Assembly (NCBI GenBank): GCA_963609975.1
Contig: CAVDMD010000028.1
Location: 1 to 20,723, forward strand
DNA: 20,723 nt
Direction: 5' to 3'
DNA from: UMGS973 sp963609975
Lineage (GTDB): Bacteria; Bacillota; Clostridia; Peptostreptococcales; Anaerovoracaceae
Below, piece after piece: positions 1-7,046 of this stretch. Below the pieces are notes generated by a model. It did not search any database and was not told the origin of the DNA. It saw only the letters and a list, made by a program, of their open reading frames with translations. Position 1 is the first letter of the stretch, and every line of letters begins with the position of its first letter. The translations under genes and the position numbers were made by a program.

Positions 1-1124
1 ACGGGCGGTTTGTCAACGAGGTCAGAAACAAAGGCAACAAAATTCTCTCCGGCAGACTCAACAGAATCACAGACTATATGTACGAAAACTACAGCCGCAA
101 GCTGACGCTGGGCGAGATAGCAGACAGAGAGCATCTCAGCATATATTATCTTTCCCATGTTATAAGGGAGGCTACGGGGCTGAGCTTTCAGGAACTGCTG
201 AGCTACATCAGAGTTGAGGAGTCGGAAAAACTGCTGCTTGGCACCAGAAAAAAAATCGGAGCCATTGCGGAGGAAACAGGATTTTCGGCGGTCAGATACT
301 ATATCAAGCACTTCGAAACATGGTTTGGTATGCATCCTCTGGAATACCGCAAAAAATATGCAGGCAAGGTAAGCGGCAGAGAGGTTATAGCCAGTTATGA
401 AAGATCCGCCCCTAATGAGATAGAGGAGGCTCTCAGAACTCAGGTAAGAGGCGTATACAGCGGCTATATGAAAAACAGCGCCGCAAAGCCTGTTATCATT
501 GATGTTAATATTTACAACAGTCAGTTCGGTATTGTAAACAAAAATCAGAACCAGAGCGTGGAGGAGTTTCTAAAAGGTGAAAACCTTAAATTCATCGCAA
601 GACCGTACAATCTCATCAAGAGCCTCAGAGAGCAGATAGTGGCATCGGGTGACAACTATATAATCACCACATCTGCCAAATATCCTGAAGAAGTCAGGAG
701 TCTGAGTATTCTTGTGTATAACTTCAGCGACAAGCTCAAAGAGGAATTCAACGAATCCAAAGGCAGAGCAGATGATCTCAAGGCTATCCTGAACTATACC
801 GACAATGTCGAGTTTCTGATAAGATGCTCGGGGATTTCAGGGGAGTTTAAGATTTCAAGGTACAGACTGACAAGAGAAAACATAATTGTGGCATATGAGG
901 ATAATGCCGGCCAGGTGGTGCCAAGCAAGAGAAATGCGCTTTTGAGCAACTGGAGAACTCTGCCGTTTATGGAATTTAGCGATCTGGTGGTTTCAGACAC
1001 ACTTAGTCTTTCATCAAATCTGTCAGGCCTGAGTGCCGAGCTTATACTGATCGACAAAGAAGAGAGCCGGCAAAAACATTTCCGCTCTCCCCTGTCATAC
1101 ATAAATGTCAGCAAAAAGAAATAA
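1..1124 (+). CDS. AraC-family transcriptional regulator with GH39-like C-terminal domain (5' partial)
   Basis: The reading frame is open from base 3 to the TAA at 1122-1124, so the gene starts outside the window; 373 residues are visible. The ATG at 78 falls inside the DNA-binding domain and is not the start. Visible residues about 18-120 form a two-helix-turn-helix AraC/XylS domain: LTLGEIADREHLSIYYLSHV is the first HTH, and IGAIAEETGFSAVRYYIKHF followed by GMHPLEYRK is the second with the usual family ending. Residues about 150-370 form a long beta-rich region (NIYNSQFGIVN, LSILVYNFSD, NALLSNWRTLPFMEF) resembling the glycosyl-hydrolase-39-like tail of some clostridial AraC regulators, where it probably binds ligand rather than hydrolysing sugar; that part is inferred from resemblance. 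It is convergent with the esterase gene. Its target is unknown and may lie off the left edge. The AraC call is secure and the tail assignment tentative. Confidence 0.88.
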   Translation, partial: GRFVNEVRNKGNKILSGRLNRITDYMYENYSRKLTLGEIADREHLSIYYLSHVIREATGLSFQELLSYIRVEESEKLLLGTRKKIGAIAEETGFSAVRYYIKHFETWFGMHPLEYRKKYAGKVSGREVIASYERSAPNEIEEALRTQVRGVYSGYMKNSAAKPVIIDVNIYNSQFGIVNKNQNQSVEEFLKGENLKFIARPYNLIKSLREQIVASGDNYIITTSAKYPEEVRSLSILVYNFSDKLKEEFNESKGRADDLKAILNYTDNVEFLIRCSGISGEFKISRYRLTRENIIVAYEDNAGQVVPSKRNALLSNWRTLPFMEFSDLVVSDTLSLSSNLSGLSAELILIDKEESRQKHFRSPLSYINVSKKK

Positions 1125-1158
1125 GCATCCTGCACCGCCTAAAGTTTAGGATACTTAT
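1121..1158 (+). other. Hairpin overlapping the AraC stop codon
   Basis: ATAAGCATCC (1121-1130) pairs with GGATACTTAT (1149-1158) with one mismatch, and the loop contains a smaller CTAAAGTTTAG palindrome. No T-run follows, so it is more likely an mRNA 3'-end structure than a terminator by itself. Confidence 0.35.
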
Positions 1159-1192
1159 TTGACCAAATCTCAAGCTGAGGATATTATACAAC

Positions 1193-1226
1193 GGGCACCG
1201 GATTTAACAGGTGCCCTGCTGTTTTT
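1193..1226 (+). terminator. Rho-independent terminator of the AraC gene
   Basis: GGGCACC (1193-1199) and GGTGCCC (1210-1216) form a perfect 7-bp GC-rich stem with a 10-nt loop, followed by TGCTGTTTTT. The T-rich tail is on the plus side. Read from the esterase side the hairpin has no good T-run, so it mainly serves the plus-strand gene. Confidence 0.75.
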
Positions 1227-1263
1227 AATTCACTGCGTTTCCTTCATTGTTCGGGTATATTCC

Positions 1264-2895
1264 CTATTTCAGATAGTACTTGACAGCCCATTCAATAAGC
1301 TCTCTCTGCTCGCCCTCAGGGTCGTTTACCATCTTCATGCTGCAGTCATCTCCGATAACCATAGTCGCCCTGTCAGGCAGAGTGTATGGAGTCCACTGTG
1401 CATCGTCGTTGCTCGGATCACCTGTTCTTGCGAAATTAGTCCATGATGCGCACATATCATCAGCGAGTTTTTCATCTACTGTGCCTGAGAATATTGTCTC
1501 ATCAATATTATGGAATACATACGCAAGCTCTGATGCGTGGCAGGCGCCTATGAAATCAAAATTGTCGGATTTCTTGCAGAAATAGTACATATATGCTGTA
1601 CCGCCGCCCTCGTTCTGAGCCTCTGCCACAGCAATCGAAGGCATTCTGAATCCTGTTTCGTTACCTATTTCGGTGTATTTCCACACTGTCTCATCGGCAT
1701 CAACAACATCAAGGAATTCTTCAAGCTTTGCTTTTTCCTCATCTGTTGCAGCTGCCATGGCGCTGTCATACTTTTCCCGGGCAACATATTCCTCATACAT
1801 GGCCATATTCTCGGCTACGCCGTCCTCGTCCATTTCAGACATTTCAACATCACCCATTTCGTTTACCCAGTATCTCCATTCGTCTGCATTGGTGCCTATT
1901 ATCAGAGTGACATCCTTTGCGGCTCCGTCTTTGAGAGCCTGGTACGGATCCTCAGGAATAATGCTGCCGCTGCCCCTCAGAGGCATATTATACAGGTCGT
2001 TAAGGCAGTTGCCCTCCTCATCATAGGAAGTATACATTTCAATCAGTTCATCCTCAGGAATTGCCATCAGATCATCCATGTTCTCTGCTCCGGCTTTTTC
2101 CATCAGAGCCTGTGTAAGTCCTATATTGTCAAAATCCTCTTTGGTATATGTAAGGTTGAGTGAACCGCTGTGGGCTATCGCCTTGGTAAACAGTCCGTCT
2201 GCCTCATCTACCGCACACAGAATCGATACAAACGCTCCGCCTGCAGATTCGCCGAATATAGTTACATTGTCAGGGTCGCCGCCGAAGGCTTCTATGTTCT
2301 GCTGAACCCATTTAAGACTCTGTATCAGGTCAAGCACACTCAGGTATCCGCTGTCAGGGAAATCCTCGCCTCCCTCAACATCGCTGAAGTCTATAAGGCC
2401 CATCATGCCGACTCTGTAGTTTGTAGTCACAACCACAATATCCTCGTTTTCCTCCACCATGTATTTGCCGTCATACAGGTTGTCGGAAGTGCCGCCCCAT
2501 GCGAATCCGCCGCCATGGATATAGAACATTACAGGTTTGTTTTTGGTTTCAAGATCCTTGGTCCATACATTTAAGCTCAGGCAGTCCTCGCCTATTTCAT
2601 TGTATGAGCCGCCCTCTGAATGCCACTCGTACTGGATTGATGATTTGCCGTATTTGTCGGCAGTAAAGTCCTCGTCGCTTTCCTCTACCGGCTCAGGCGC
2701 TTTCCATCTGAGATCGCCGGCAGGAGCCTTGGCATAAGGTATGCCTTTGAATGATATTACACCGTTGTCCTCCACCACACCGGTAAAGTTGCCGTTGTAG
2801 CAGTCTGCCGTAGTGTTTTCACTCTGTCCGCATCCTGTAAGAGCAAGTACGATGCAAAGTGATATTACTGATATAAGTGCTGATAGTTTTTTCAT
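1264..2895 (-). CDS. Secreted lipoprotein type-B carboxylesterase
   Basis: A 543-aa alpha/beta-hydrolase of the carboxylesterase type B (PnbA/cholinesterase-like) family, which hydrolyses carboxylic esters. Residues 1-22 are a lipoprotein signal peptide with lipobox LTGC (Cys22), so the enzyme should be anchored outside the membrane. Family landmarks are EDCLSLNVW (103-111), the oxyanion-hole segment YIHGGGFAWG (125-134), the nucleophile elbow GESAGG with Ser217, the acid Glu339 in GTNADEW, and His453 in GACHASEL; the triad looks complete. Length is typical. The ATG at 2895 follows AAGGAGGA at good spacing. The gene lies just downstream of a membrane LuxR regulator in the same direction, with a 20-bp palindrome between them, so ester substrates may be cut outside the cell under its control. 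The exact substrate is not readable from the sequence. Confidence 0.93.
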   Translation of the reverse strand: MKKLSALISVISLCIVLALTGCGQSENTTADCYNGNFTGVVEDNGVISFKGIPYAKAPAGDLRWKAPEPVEESDEDFTADKYGKSSIQYEWHSEGGSYNEIGEDCLSLNVWTKDLETKNKPVMFYIHGGGFAWGGTSDNLYDGKYMVEENEDIVVVTTNYRVGMMGLIDFSDVEGGEDFPDSGYLSVLDLIQSLKWVQQNIEAFGGDPDNVTIFGESAGGAFVSILCAVDEADGLFTKAIAHSGSLNLTYTKEDFDNIGLTQALMEKAGAENMDDLMAIPEDELIEMYTSYDEEGNCLNDLYNMPLRGSGSIIPEDPYQALKDGAAKDVTLIIGTNADEWRYWVNEMGDVEMSEMDEDGVAENMAMYEEYVAREKYDSAMAAATDEEKAKLEEFLDVVDADETVWKYTEIGNETGFRMPSIAVAEAQNEGGGTAYMYYFCKKSDNFDFIGACHASELAYVFHNIDETIFSGTVDEKLADDMCASWTNFARTGDPSNDDAQWTPYTLPDRATMVIGDDCSMKMVNDPEGEQRELIEWAVKYYLK

Positions 2896-2933
2896 TAAAG
2901 ATTCCTCCTTTTCTGAATATTTAATCTACTGCC

Positions 2934-2939
2934 ATTCTA
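2934..2939 (-). promoter_or_regulatory. Possible -10 element of the esterase gene (activator-dependent type)
   Basis: On the minus strand TAGAAT lies 39 nt before the esterase ATG. No -35-like hexamer occurs 16-18 nt upstream. A start site near 2927 would put the centre of the 2960-2979 palindrome at about -42, the usual place for an activator that replaces the -35 contact. Confidence 0.4.
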
Positions 2940-2959
2940 CCAGAAAAGAGGAATTTGGG

Positions 2960-2979
2960 AATTACCCATATGGGTAATT
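2960..2979. promoter_or_regulatory. Perfect 20-bp palindrome, probable regulator operator
   Basis: AATTACCCATATGGGTAATT is a perfect palindrome directly after the stop codon of the LuxR-type gene and upstream of the esterase gene. The half-site TACCCAT fits the published NarL heptamer pattern TACYNMT, although NarL pairs are usually separated by 2 bp and here the halves touch. It has no usable loop, so it suits a protein-binding site better than a terminator. Confidence 0.6.
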
Positions 2980-3957
2980 TTATTTATTGTGCCGGTTTGC
3001 GGGCTTGGAATTGACAAGATGAACAAGCTCCATCCTGTTTGACACTCCGGTTTTTTCATATATGTTCTGTATGTGTTTTTTGACTGTATTCCTGGATATG
3101 TACAGCTCCTCTGCTATCTCAGGATTGGTATAGCCCTCATATACCAGCTTCATCACCTCGCACTCCCTGACGGTAAGCCTGTGGGCTTCCGCAATTATAT
3201 CAAGGCAGTCTGCCTGCTGTGCTTCTTCCTGCACGAAATAAATGGGGCTGAAATCTTCTTTGAATACAAACAGGAATACCATAAGCGCAATTATGAGCAT
3301 TACCGGGCCGGTAGGGTCAAATCTCTCAAGCAGCCACGCTGATTTGCCGAACCTGCCGAAATAAAGGCCCGTATCAACTATGACCTGATTGATATCCCAC
3401 ATGACAAGAAGCGCGGAAACCACGCCTGTAAATTTTTTCTGGTATACTCCTGCATTATCTCTGATGAAATCTATAGTGTACCAGATTACTACAGCAGCGG
3501 TTACAAAAGTCGCTGCTGCCTCAAAGCATGAGTAAAAGTTTCTTGCCGCAGTGTTTTGTATGCAGTAATAGCAGTCCATATATCCTGCCGTAATAATCAC
3601 TCCCGCAAGAGAACGGACAGCGCCTATAATTATCGCTGTAATGAACAGCGTTCTGCTGTTTTCTCTGAAGCCTGCTATGACCATAAGCCAGAAGTAAAAA
3701 ACAAATCCGCACAGGATATAGTCCACAATTCTCCATGCCACAGGTATCTCATATATTCCCAGCACATTTTCTCTGTAATAAAAGAAAAAATAAAGCACGG
3801 ATATCAGCAGAATACAGATCGAAAAATTCCTGACGCTTTTGAAACGCCCGGTGGTTTCCACTCTGTTTTTCATTACAACCAGCACAATCAGAGCTATTCC
3901 GGTAAGCGCCAGAAAAACCGCAAAGATATATCCTAAAAATACAAAGCTCACATACAT
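2980..3957 (-). CDS. LuxR-family regulator with N-terminal seven-helix membrane domain
   Basis: A 325-aa protein from the chosen ATG at 3957. Residues about 3-29, 44-61, 75-96, 104-124, 143-163, 176-196 and 217-233 are hydrophobic, giving roughly seven membrane helices. A linker and a LuxR/NarL-type HTH follow at about 260-318 (LTVRECEVMKLVYEGYTNPE, then IAEELYISRNTVKKHIQNIY). There is no receiver domain, so this looks like a one-component regulator that senses a ligand in or at the membrane and binds DNA from there. The start at 3957 is preferred because AAGGTG lies 6 nt upstream; the frame extends 18 codons further to a TTG with no good ribosome site. It is divergent from the FIST gene and directly precedes the esterase gene, with a palindrome between. 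Membrane topology is estimated by eye. Confidence 0.85.
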   Translation of the reverse strand: MYVSFVFLGYIFAVFLALTGIALIVLVVMKNRVETTGRFKSVRNFSICILLISVLYFFFYYRENVLGIYEIPVAWRIVDYILCGFVFYFWLMVIAGFRENSRTLFITAIIIGAVRSLAGVIITAGYMDCYYCIQNTAARNFYSCFEAAATFVTAAVVIWYTIDFIRDNAGVYQKKFTGVVSALLVMWDINQVIVDTGLYFGRFGKSAWLLERFDPTGPVMLIIALMVFLFVFKEDFSPIYFVQEEAQQADCLDIIAEAHRLTVRECEVMKLVYEGYTNPEIAEELYISRNTVKKHIQNIYEKTGVSNRMELVHLVNSKPANRHNK

Positions 3958-4098
3958 AAAAATCACCTTCATTTCCCTGCCATATATTTTAACAGATTTC
4001 CCCTGCAACAAAAAGCATATTCTGCCGATATTCTGTACGCAATCTCAGCAATATAGTAATGATTTTTTAGCGTTCATATTTATTTGCTCCCTGCATAC

Positions 4099-4115
4099 CG
4101 GCAGGTTTTCTGCCG
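4099..4115. other. Short GC-rich hairpin
   Basis: CGGCAG (4099-4104) and CTGCCG (4110-4115) form a perfect 6-bp stem with loop GTTTT. Only TTTCAG follows, so terminator activity is doubtful. It lies between the divergent LuxR and FIST genes and may be a regulatory site. Confidence 0.3.
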
Positions 4116-4214
4116 TTTCAGACATCCTGCTCAATCTGTCTAAAATTTATTTACTGATATAAAATGTGTATTTTTCAACAGTTTTATCAGTTCACATCAT
4201 GCGGGTTTCACAAT

Positions 4215-4242
4215 GCGGAACAGCTTTTCTGCATAGCGGAAC
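4215..4242 (+). promoter_or_regulatory. GCGGAAC direct repeats upstream of the FIST promoter
   Basis: GCGGAAC occurs at 4215-4221 and again at 4236-4242, exactly 21 bp apart (two helical turns), ending 8 bp before the -35. A weaker related site, ATGCGG, lies at 4199-4204. Same-face direct repeats next to a -35 suggest an activator site. Confidence 0.4.
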
Positions 4243-4250
4243 CGCCTGCA

Positions 4251-4279
4251 TTGACTGTTTTAATTTTCAGATTTATCAT
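4251..4279 (+). promoter_or_regulatory. Sigma-70-type promoter of the FIST-aldehyde dehydrogenase operon
   Basis: TTGACT (4251-4256), a 17-bp spacer and TATCAT (4274-4279) each match five of six consensus bases. The start site would fall near 4286, giving a leader of about 55 nt before the ATG at 4341. Confidence 0.65.
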
Positions 4280-4340
4280 AAACTTAAAGAACAAAATAGT
4301 GAGTTTTACGAACCGAAATCAGTAAAAGGAGGAAACAAAA

Positions 4341-5507
4341 ATGTTAAACATCAAAACAGGAAACAGTATCAATCCTGACGCTGCTGCAGCAGGCAAAGAA
4401 GCAGCATCAATGGTAAAAGAAAATCTTGCTGACATGAAAATGGCATTTGTCTACAGCGGAGTTCAGTATGATCAGAGTGAGTTTCTGGCTGCTGTTGCAT
4501 CTGAACTTCCGGGTGTTCCTCTCATCGGCAACACTTCATTTACAGGCGTTATAACTCCTGACGGCTATATTTCAGCCGATGACGGGTTTGCAGGCATTAT
4601 GGCACTGTCAGATGCAGACCTTACGGTAGGCGTGGCCGGTATGCCAAAGGAAGGCACTGCAAGGCAGACAGGTCACAGGGTTGCGGAAAAAGCCCTCAAA
4701 GCTGCAGGAAGAACAGACGCTCCGGCCTATTTCTATATGGCAGCTCCGTCAGGCGAGGAAGAATACTACCTCAAAGGAATCACCGAGGTAATCGGCCGCG
4801 TTCCGTTCTTTGGAGGCAGTGCGGCAGACAATACCATTACAGGGCAATGGCTGCTTTACACTGATGAAATGGTTACGGCAGACGGCGTTGCTGTTGCATT
4901 TTTCTACACTGACAGGCCTTTTGCAAACAAATTTACGGGAGCATACAACGAAACAGACAAGGCCGGAATCATAACAAAGCTTGACGGCGACAGAACTCTG
5001 GTAGAGATTAACGGCAGGCCTGCCCTCTCCCAGTACTGCGAATGGACAGGCGCATCCGCGGAGGATGTTGCAGGCGGCAATCTTCTTTCATATGCAATAT
5101 GCCACCCTCTTGCAGTCAAAGACCGTCTCGGAGATCTGGCCGCAATCAGACACCCGATGAACGGTAACGACGACGGCTCAATGGCAATCGGAAACAATAT
5201 GGCAACCGGGACTGCAGTTGTTCTGATGGAGGCAACGGTTGACGAGCTTATCGCATCGGTCGGCAAAACCCTTGAAGAGCTGAAATCAAAAATAGACGGA
5301 CCTGTTGCAGGACTCCATCTGGTGCACTGCGGCGGCAGAAGAGCCGGTATAGACACAAGAATTGAAGAAGTATATGAACAGGTTAAAAAAACAGTCGGAG
5401 ATATACCGTTTATTATGGAATTTACCTTTGGCGAATACGGATATGAGGACGACGGAAACAACACCTGCGGAGGACTGATGCTTTCGTTCACGGCTTTCGG
5501 CAAATAG
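4341..5507 (+). CDS. Stand-alone FIST-domain protein
   Basis: A 388-aa cytoplasmic protein consisting only of the two FIST halves: FIST_N at about 30-205 with the signature FGGSAADN (157-164), and FIST_C at about 210-385 ending in FTFGEYGYEDDGNNTCGG. FIST domains were defined as sensory modules predicted to bind small ligands such as amino acids, usually joined to signalling outputs; this one has no output domain. The ATG at 4341 follows AAAGGAGG with 8-nt spacing. It is the first gene of a two-gene operon with an aldehyde dehydrogenase 54 nt downstream. That suggests a metabolic or substrate-handling role, for example ligand binding for the dehydrogenase pathway, but this is inference. There is no membrane segment or signal peptide. 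Family assignment is firm and function open. Confidence 0.87.
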   Translation: MLNIKTGNSINPDAAAAGKEAASMVKENLADMKMAFVYSGVQYDQSEFLAAVASELPGVPLIGNTSFTGVITPDGYISADDGFAGIMALSDADLTVGVAGMPKEGTARQTGHRVAEKALKAAGRTDAPAYFYMAAPSGEEEYYLKGITEVIGRVPFFGGSAADNTITGQWLLYTDEMVTADGVAVAFFYTDRPFANKFTGAYNETDKAGIITKLDGDRTLVEINGRPALSQYCEWTGASAEDVAGGNLLSYAICHPLAVKDRLGDLAAIRHPMNGNDDGSMAIGNNMATGTAVVLMEATVDELIASVGKTLEELKSKIDGPVAGLHLVHCGGRRAGIDTRIEEVYEQVKKTVGDIPFIMEFTFGEYGYEDDGNNTCGGLMLSFTAFGK

Positions 5508-5513
5508 CCGAAA
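5495..5513 (+). other. Intercistronic hairpin over the FIST stop codon
   Basis: TTTCGGC (5495-5501) and GCCGAAA (5507-5513) form a perfect 7-bp stem around a 5-nt loop that includes part of the stop codon. No T-run follows directly, so full termination is unlikely. It could stabilise the upstream message or set the expression ratio of the two genes. Confidence 0.4.
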
Positions 5514-5561
5514 CAGTATGGTTTTCGTATCAGAGATAAAAATTGAAAGGAGCAAAAAACC

Positions 5562-6995
5562 ATGAAAATGATTATAGACGGCAAAAAAACAGACAGCGTA
5601 AGCGGAGCTGTGTTTGATGTAATTGCACCTGCAACAGGCAGGGTAATTGACAGCGTTCCGAAAGCCACGGCAGAAGATGTCGAAAAAGCCATCACTGCGG
5701 CAGTAGCCGGACAAAAGATATGGGCAAAAGTTCCAATCTCCCAGAGAGCAGAGGTGCTTTACAGATTTCTCGACATCGTTGATATGAACAAAGAATCGCT
5801 GGCGCAGACACTGTCTGCCGAAAACGGCAAGCCGATAACCGAGGCAAGAGCCGAAATCGGCAATATCAGAATCGGATTTTCAGGCTTCATTGAACACGCA
5901 AAGCACTATTACGGAGCCGTAATTCCTCCGGGAACAGAGCCCGGACAGGACAAGCATATGCAGATTGTAACAAGAGAGCCTGTCGGCGTTATCGCCTGCA
6001 TCATACCTTTTAACTTCCCGTGCGACCTGTATGACCAGAAGGTTGCTCCTGCTCTGATGATGGGAAATGCAGCGCTGGTGCTTCCGTCATCGGACAATCC
6101 GCTGACACTTATGAAGCTTACCGAAATGCTGGCTGAAGCAGGCGTGCCTGACGGAGTAATCCAGTGCGTGACAGCACCGGGCGCAGTAAAGAGCACTGCT
6201 GTTGCAGATCCGAGAGTACATCTTGTAACTCTTACAGGCAGTACCGAGGTTGGTATAGAAACAGCCATAACAGCTGCGGCAAATCTTACTCATACCGCGC
6301 TTGAGCTTGGAGGCAACGATGCGTTTATCGTTTTGGATGACGGTGATGTTGACCTTGCGGTTGAGGAAATGATCTGGGGCAGAATGTACAATACAGGGCA
6401 GGTATGCTGCGCAAGCAAGAGATTCCTTATCCACAATTCATTAAAGGATGAATTTGCAGAAAAAGCGGTAAAGAGAATCAAAGAGCTTAAATACGGCGAT
6501 CCGTCTGATGAGGATACTCAGATTGCCTGTCTGATAAGTGAAAAGGCCGCAATCAAGGTTGAAAAAGAAGTTGAGCTTACTGTGCGGCAGGGAGGCAGAA
6601 TAATACTCGGCGGCAGGAGAAACGGCGCTTTTTATGACCCTACGGTTATTGTTGATGTGCCTAAGACTGCAGATGTTGCAAAAGATATGGAAATCTTCGG
6701 ACCTGTAGTTCCTGTTATAGGCTTTGATACTGATGAAGAGGCTATTGAAATTGCCAACAGCTCCAAATTCGGACTTTCAAGCTGTGTATTCTCAAGAAAT
6801 CAGAAGCGTGCGTTCAGGGTTGCCTCCGCCATGGAAGCAGGCGGCGCTGTCATTAACGGAGCAAGCTTCTTCAGATCATTTGAAATGCCGTTTGGCGGTT
6901 GGAAGCACAGCGGCATAGGCACCGAGGGTGTAATGTCCACCTTCAATGAAATGACAAGAGTTAAAAATATAGTCCTTAAAAACATAGTTGACTAG
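5562..6995 (+). CDS. NAD(P)-dependent aldehyde dehydrogenase (ALDH superfamily)
   Basis: A 477-aa soluble enzyme of standard ALDH length that oxidises an aldehyde to the acid. Visible landmarks are the oxyanion Asn151 in PFNFP, the cofactor loop LTGSTEVG (224-231), general base Glu248 in LELGG, catalytic Cys282 in NTGQVCC, EIFGPVVPV (377-385) and PFGGWKHSG (443-451). One residue is odd: the Lys normally found in the GN..VVLKPSE motif, which contacts the cofactor ribose, is replaced by Leu174 (GNAALVLPSSDNP). Cofactor use may therefore be unusual, but the gene otherwise looks intact. The ATG at 5562 follows AAAGGAG. It is the second gene of the FIST operon and ends at a shared terminator with the convergent IclR gene. 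The substrate cannot be told; closeness to amidohydrolase and esterase genes suggests an aldehyde from amide or ester breakdown. Confidence 0.93.
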   Translation: MKMIIDGKKTDSVSGAVFDVIAPATGRVIDSVPKATAEDVEKAITAAVAGQKIWAKVPISQRAEVLYRFLDIVDMNKESLAQTLSAENGKPITEARAEIGNIRIGFSGFIEHAKHYYGAVIPPGTEPGQDKHMQIVTREPVGVIACIIPFNFPCDLYDQKVAPALMMGNAALVLPSSDNPLTLMKLTEMLAEAGVPDGVIQCVTAPGAVKSTAVADPRVHLVTLTGSTEVGIETAITAAANLTHTALELGGNDAFIVLDDGDVDLAVEEMIWGRMYNTGQVCCASKRFLIHNSLKDEFAEKAVKRIKELKYGDPSDEDTQIACLISEKAAIKVEKEVELTVRQGGRIILGGRRNGAFYDPTVIVDVPKTADVAKDMEIFGPVVPVIGFDTDEEAIEIANSSKFGLSSCVFSRNQKRAFRVASAMEAGGAVINGASFFRSFEMPFGGWKHSGIGTEGVMSTFNEMTRVKNIVLKNIVD

Positions 6996-7008
6996 GATAT
7001 TGCATCAC

Positions 7009-7043
7009 TCAAAAAGCCGGGGCGGAGTGCTTCGGCTTTTTGA
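7009..7043. terminator. Bidirectional terminator between ALDH and IclR genes
   Basis: TCAAAAAGCCG (7009-7019) and CGGCTTTTTGA (7033-7043) form a perfect 11-bp stem with a 13-nt loop. The A-run and T-run in the two arms let it work in both directions, and it sits in the 51-base gap between two convergent genes. Confidence 0.88.
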
Positions 7044-7046
7044 TGT

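Larger units (their letters stand above)
3958..4340. other. Divergent intergenic region between LuxR and FIST genes
   Basis: This 383-base stretch holds no convincing gene; short frames on the plus strand lack ribosome sites and recognisable sequence. It contains a GC-rich hairpin at 4099-4115, GCGGAAC direct repeats at 4215-4242, a good plus-strand promoter at 4251-4279 and a ribosome site AAAGGAGG at 4325-4332. No strong minus-strand promoter for the LuxR gene was found. Confidence 0.6.

Noticed and set aside
1537..2163. Plus-strand 208-codon frame inside the esterase gene
   Set aside because: It lies opposite a gene with a complete catalytic triad, has no ribosome site, and its product is Cys/His/Ile-rich without family features: a shadow frame.
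3958..4011. N-terminal extension of the membrane LuxR protein from a TTG at 4011
   Set aside because: There is no ribosome site before the TTG; AAGGTG at proper spacing before the ATG at 3957 fits better.
4904..5695. Minus-strand 263-codon frame across the FIST and aldehyde dehydrogenase genes
   Set aside because: It runs antisense through two clearly recognised genes, and its Ser/Pro-rich product looks like no protein family.
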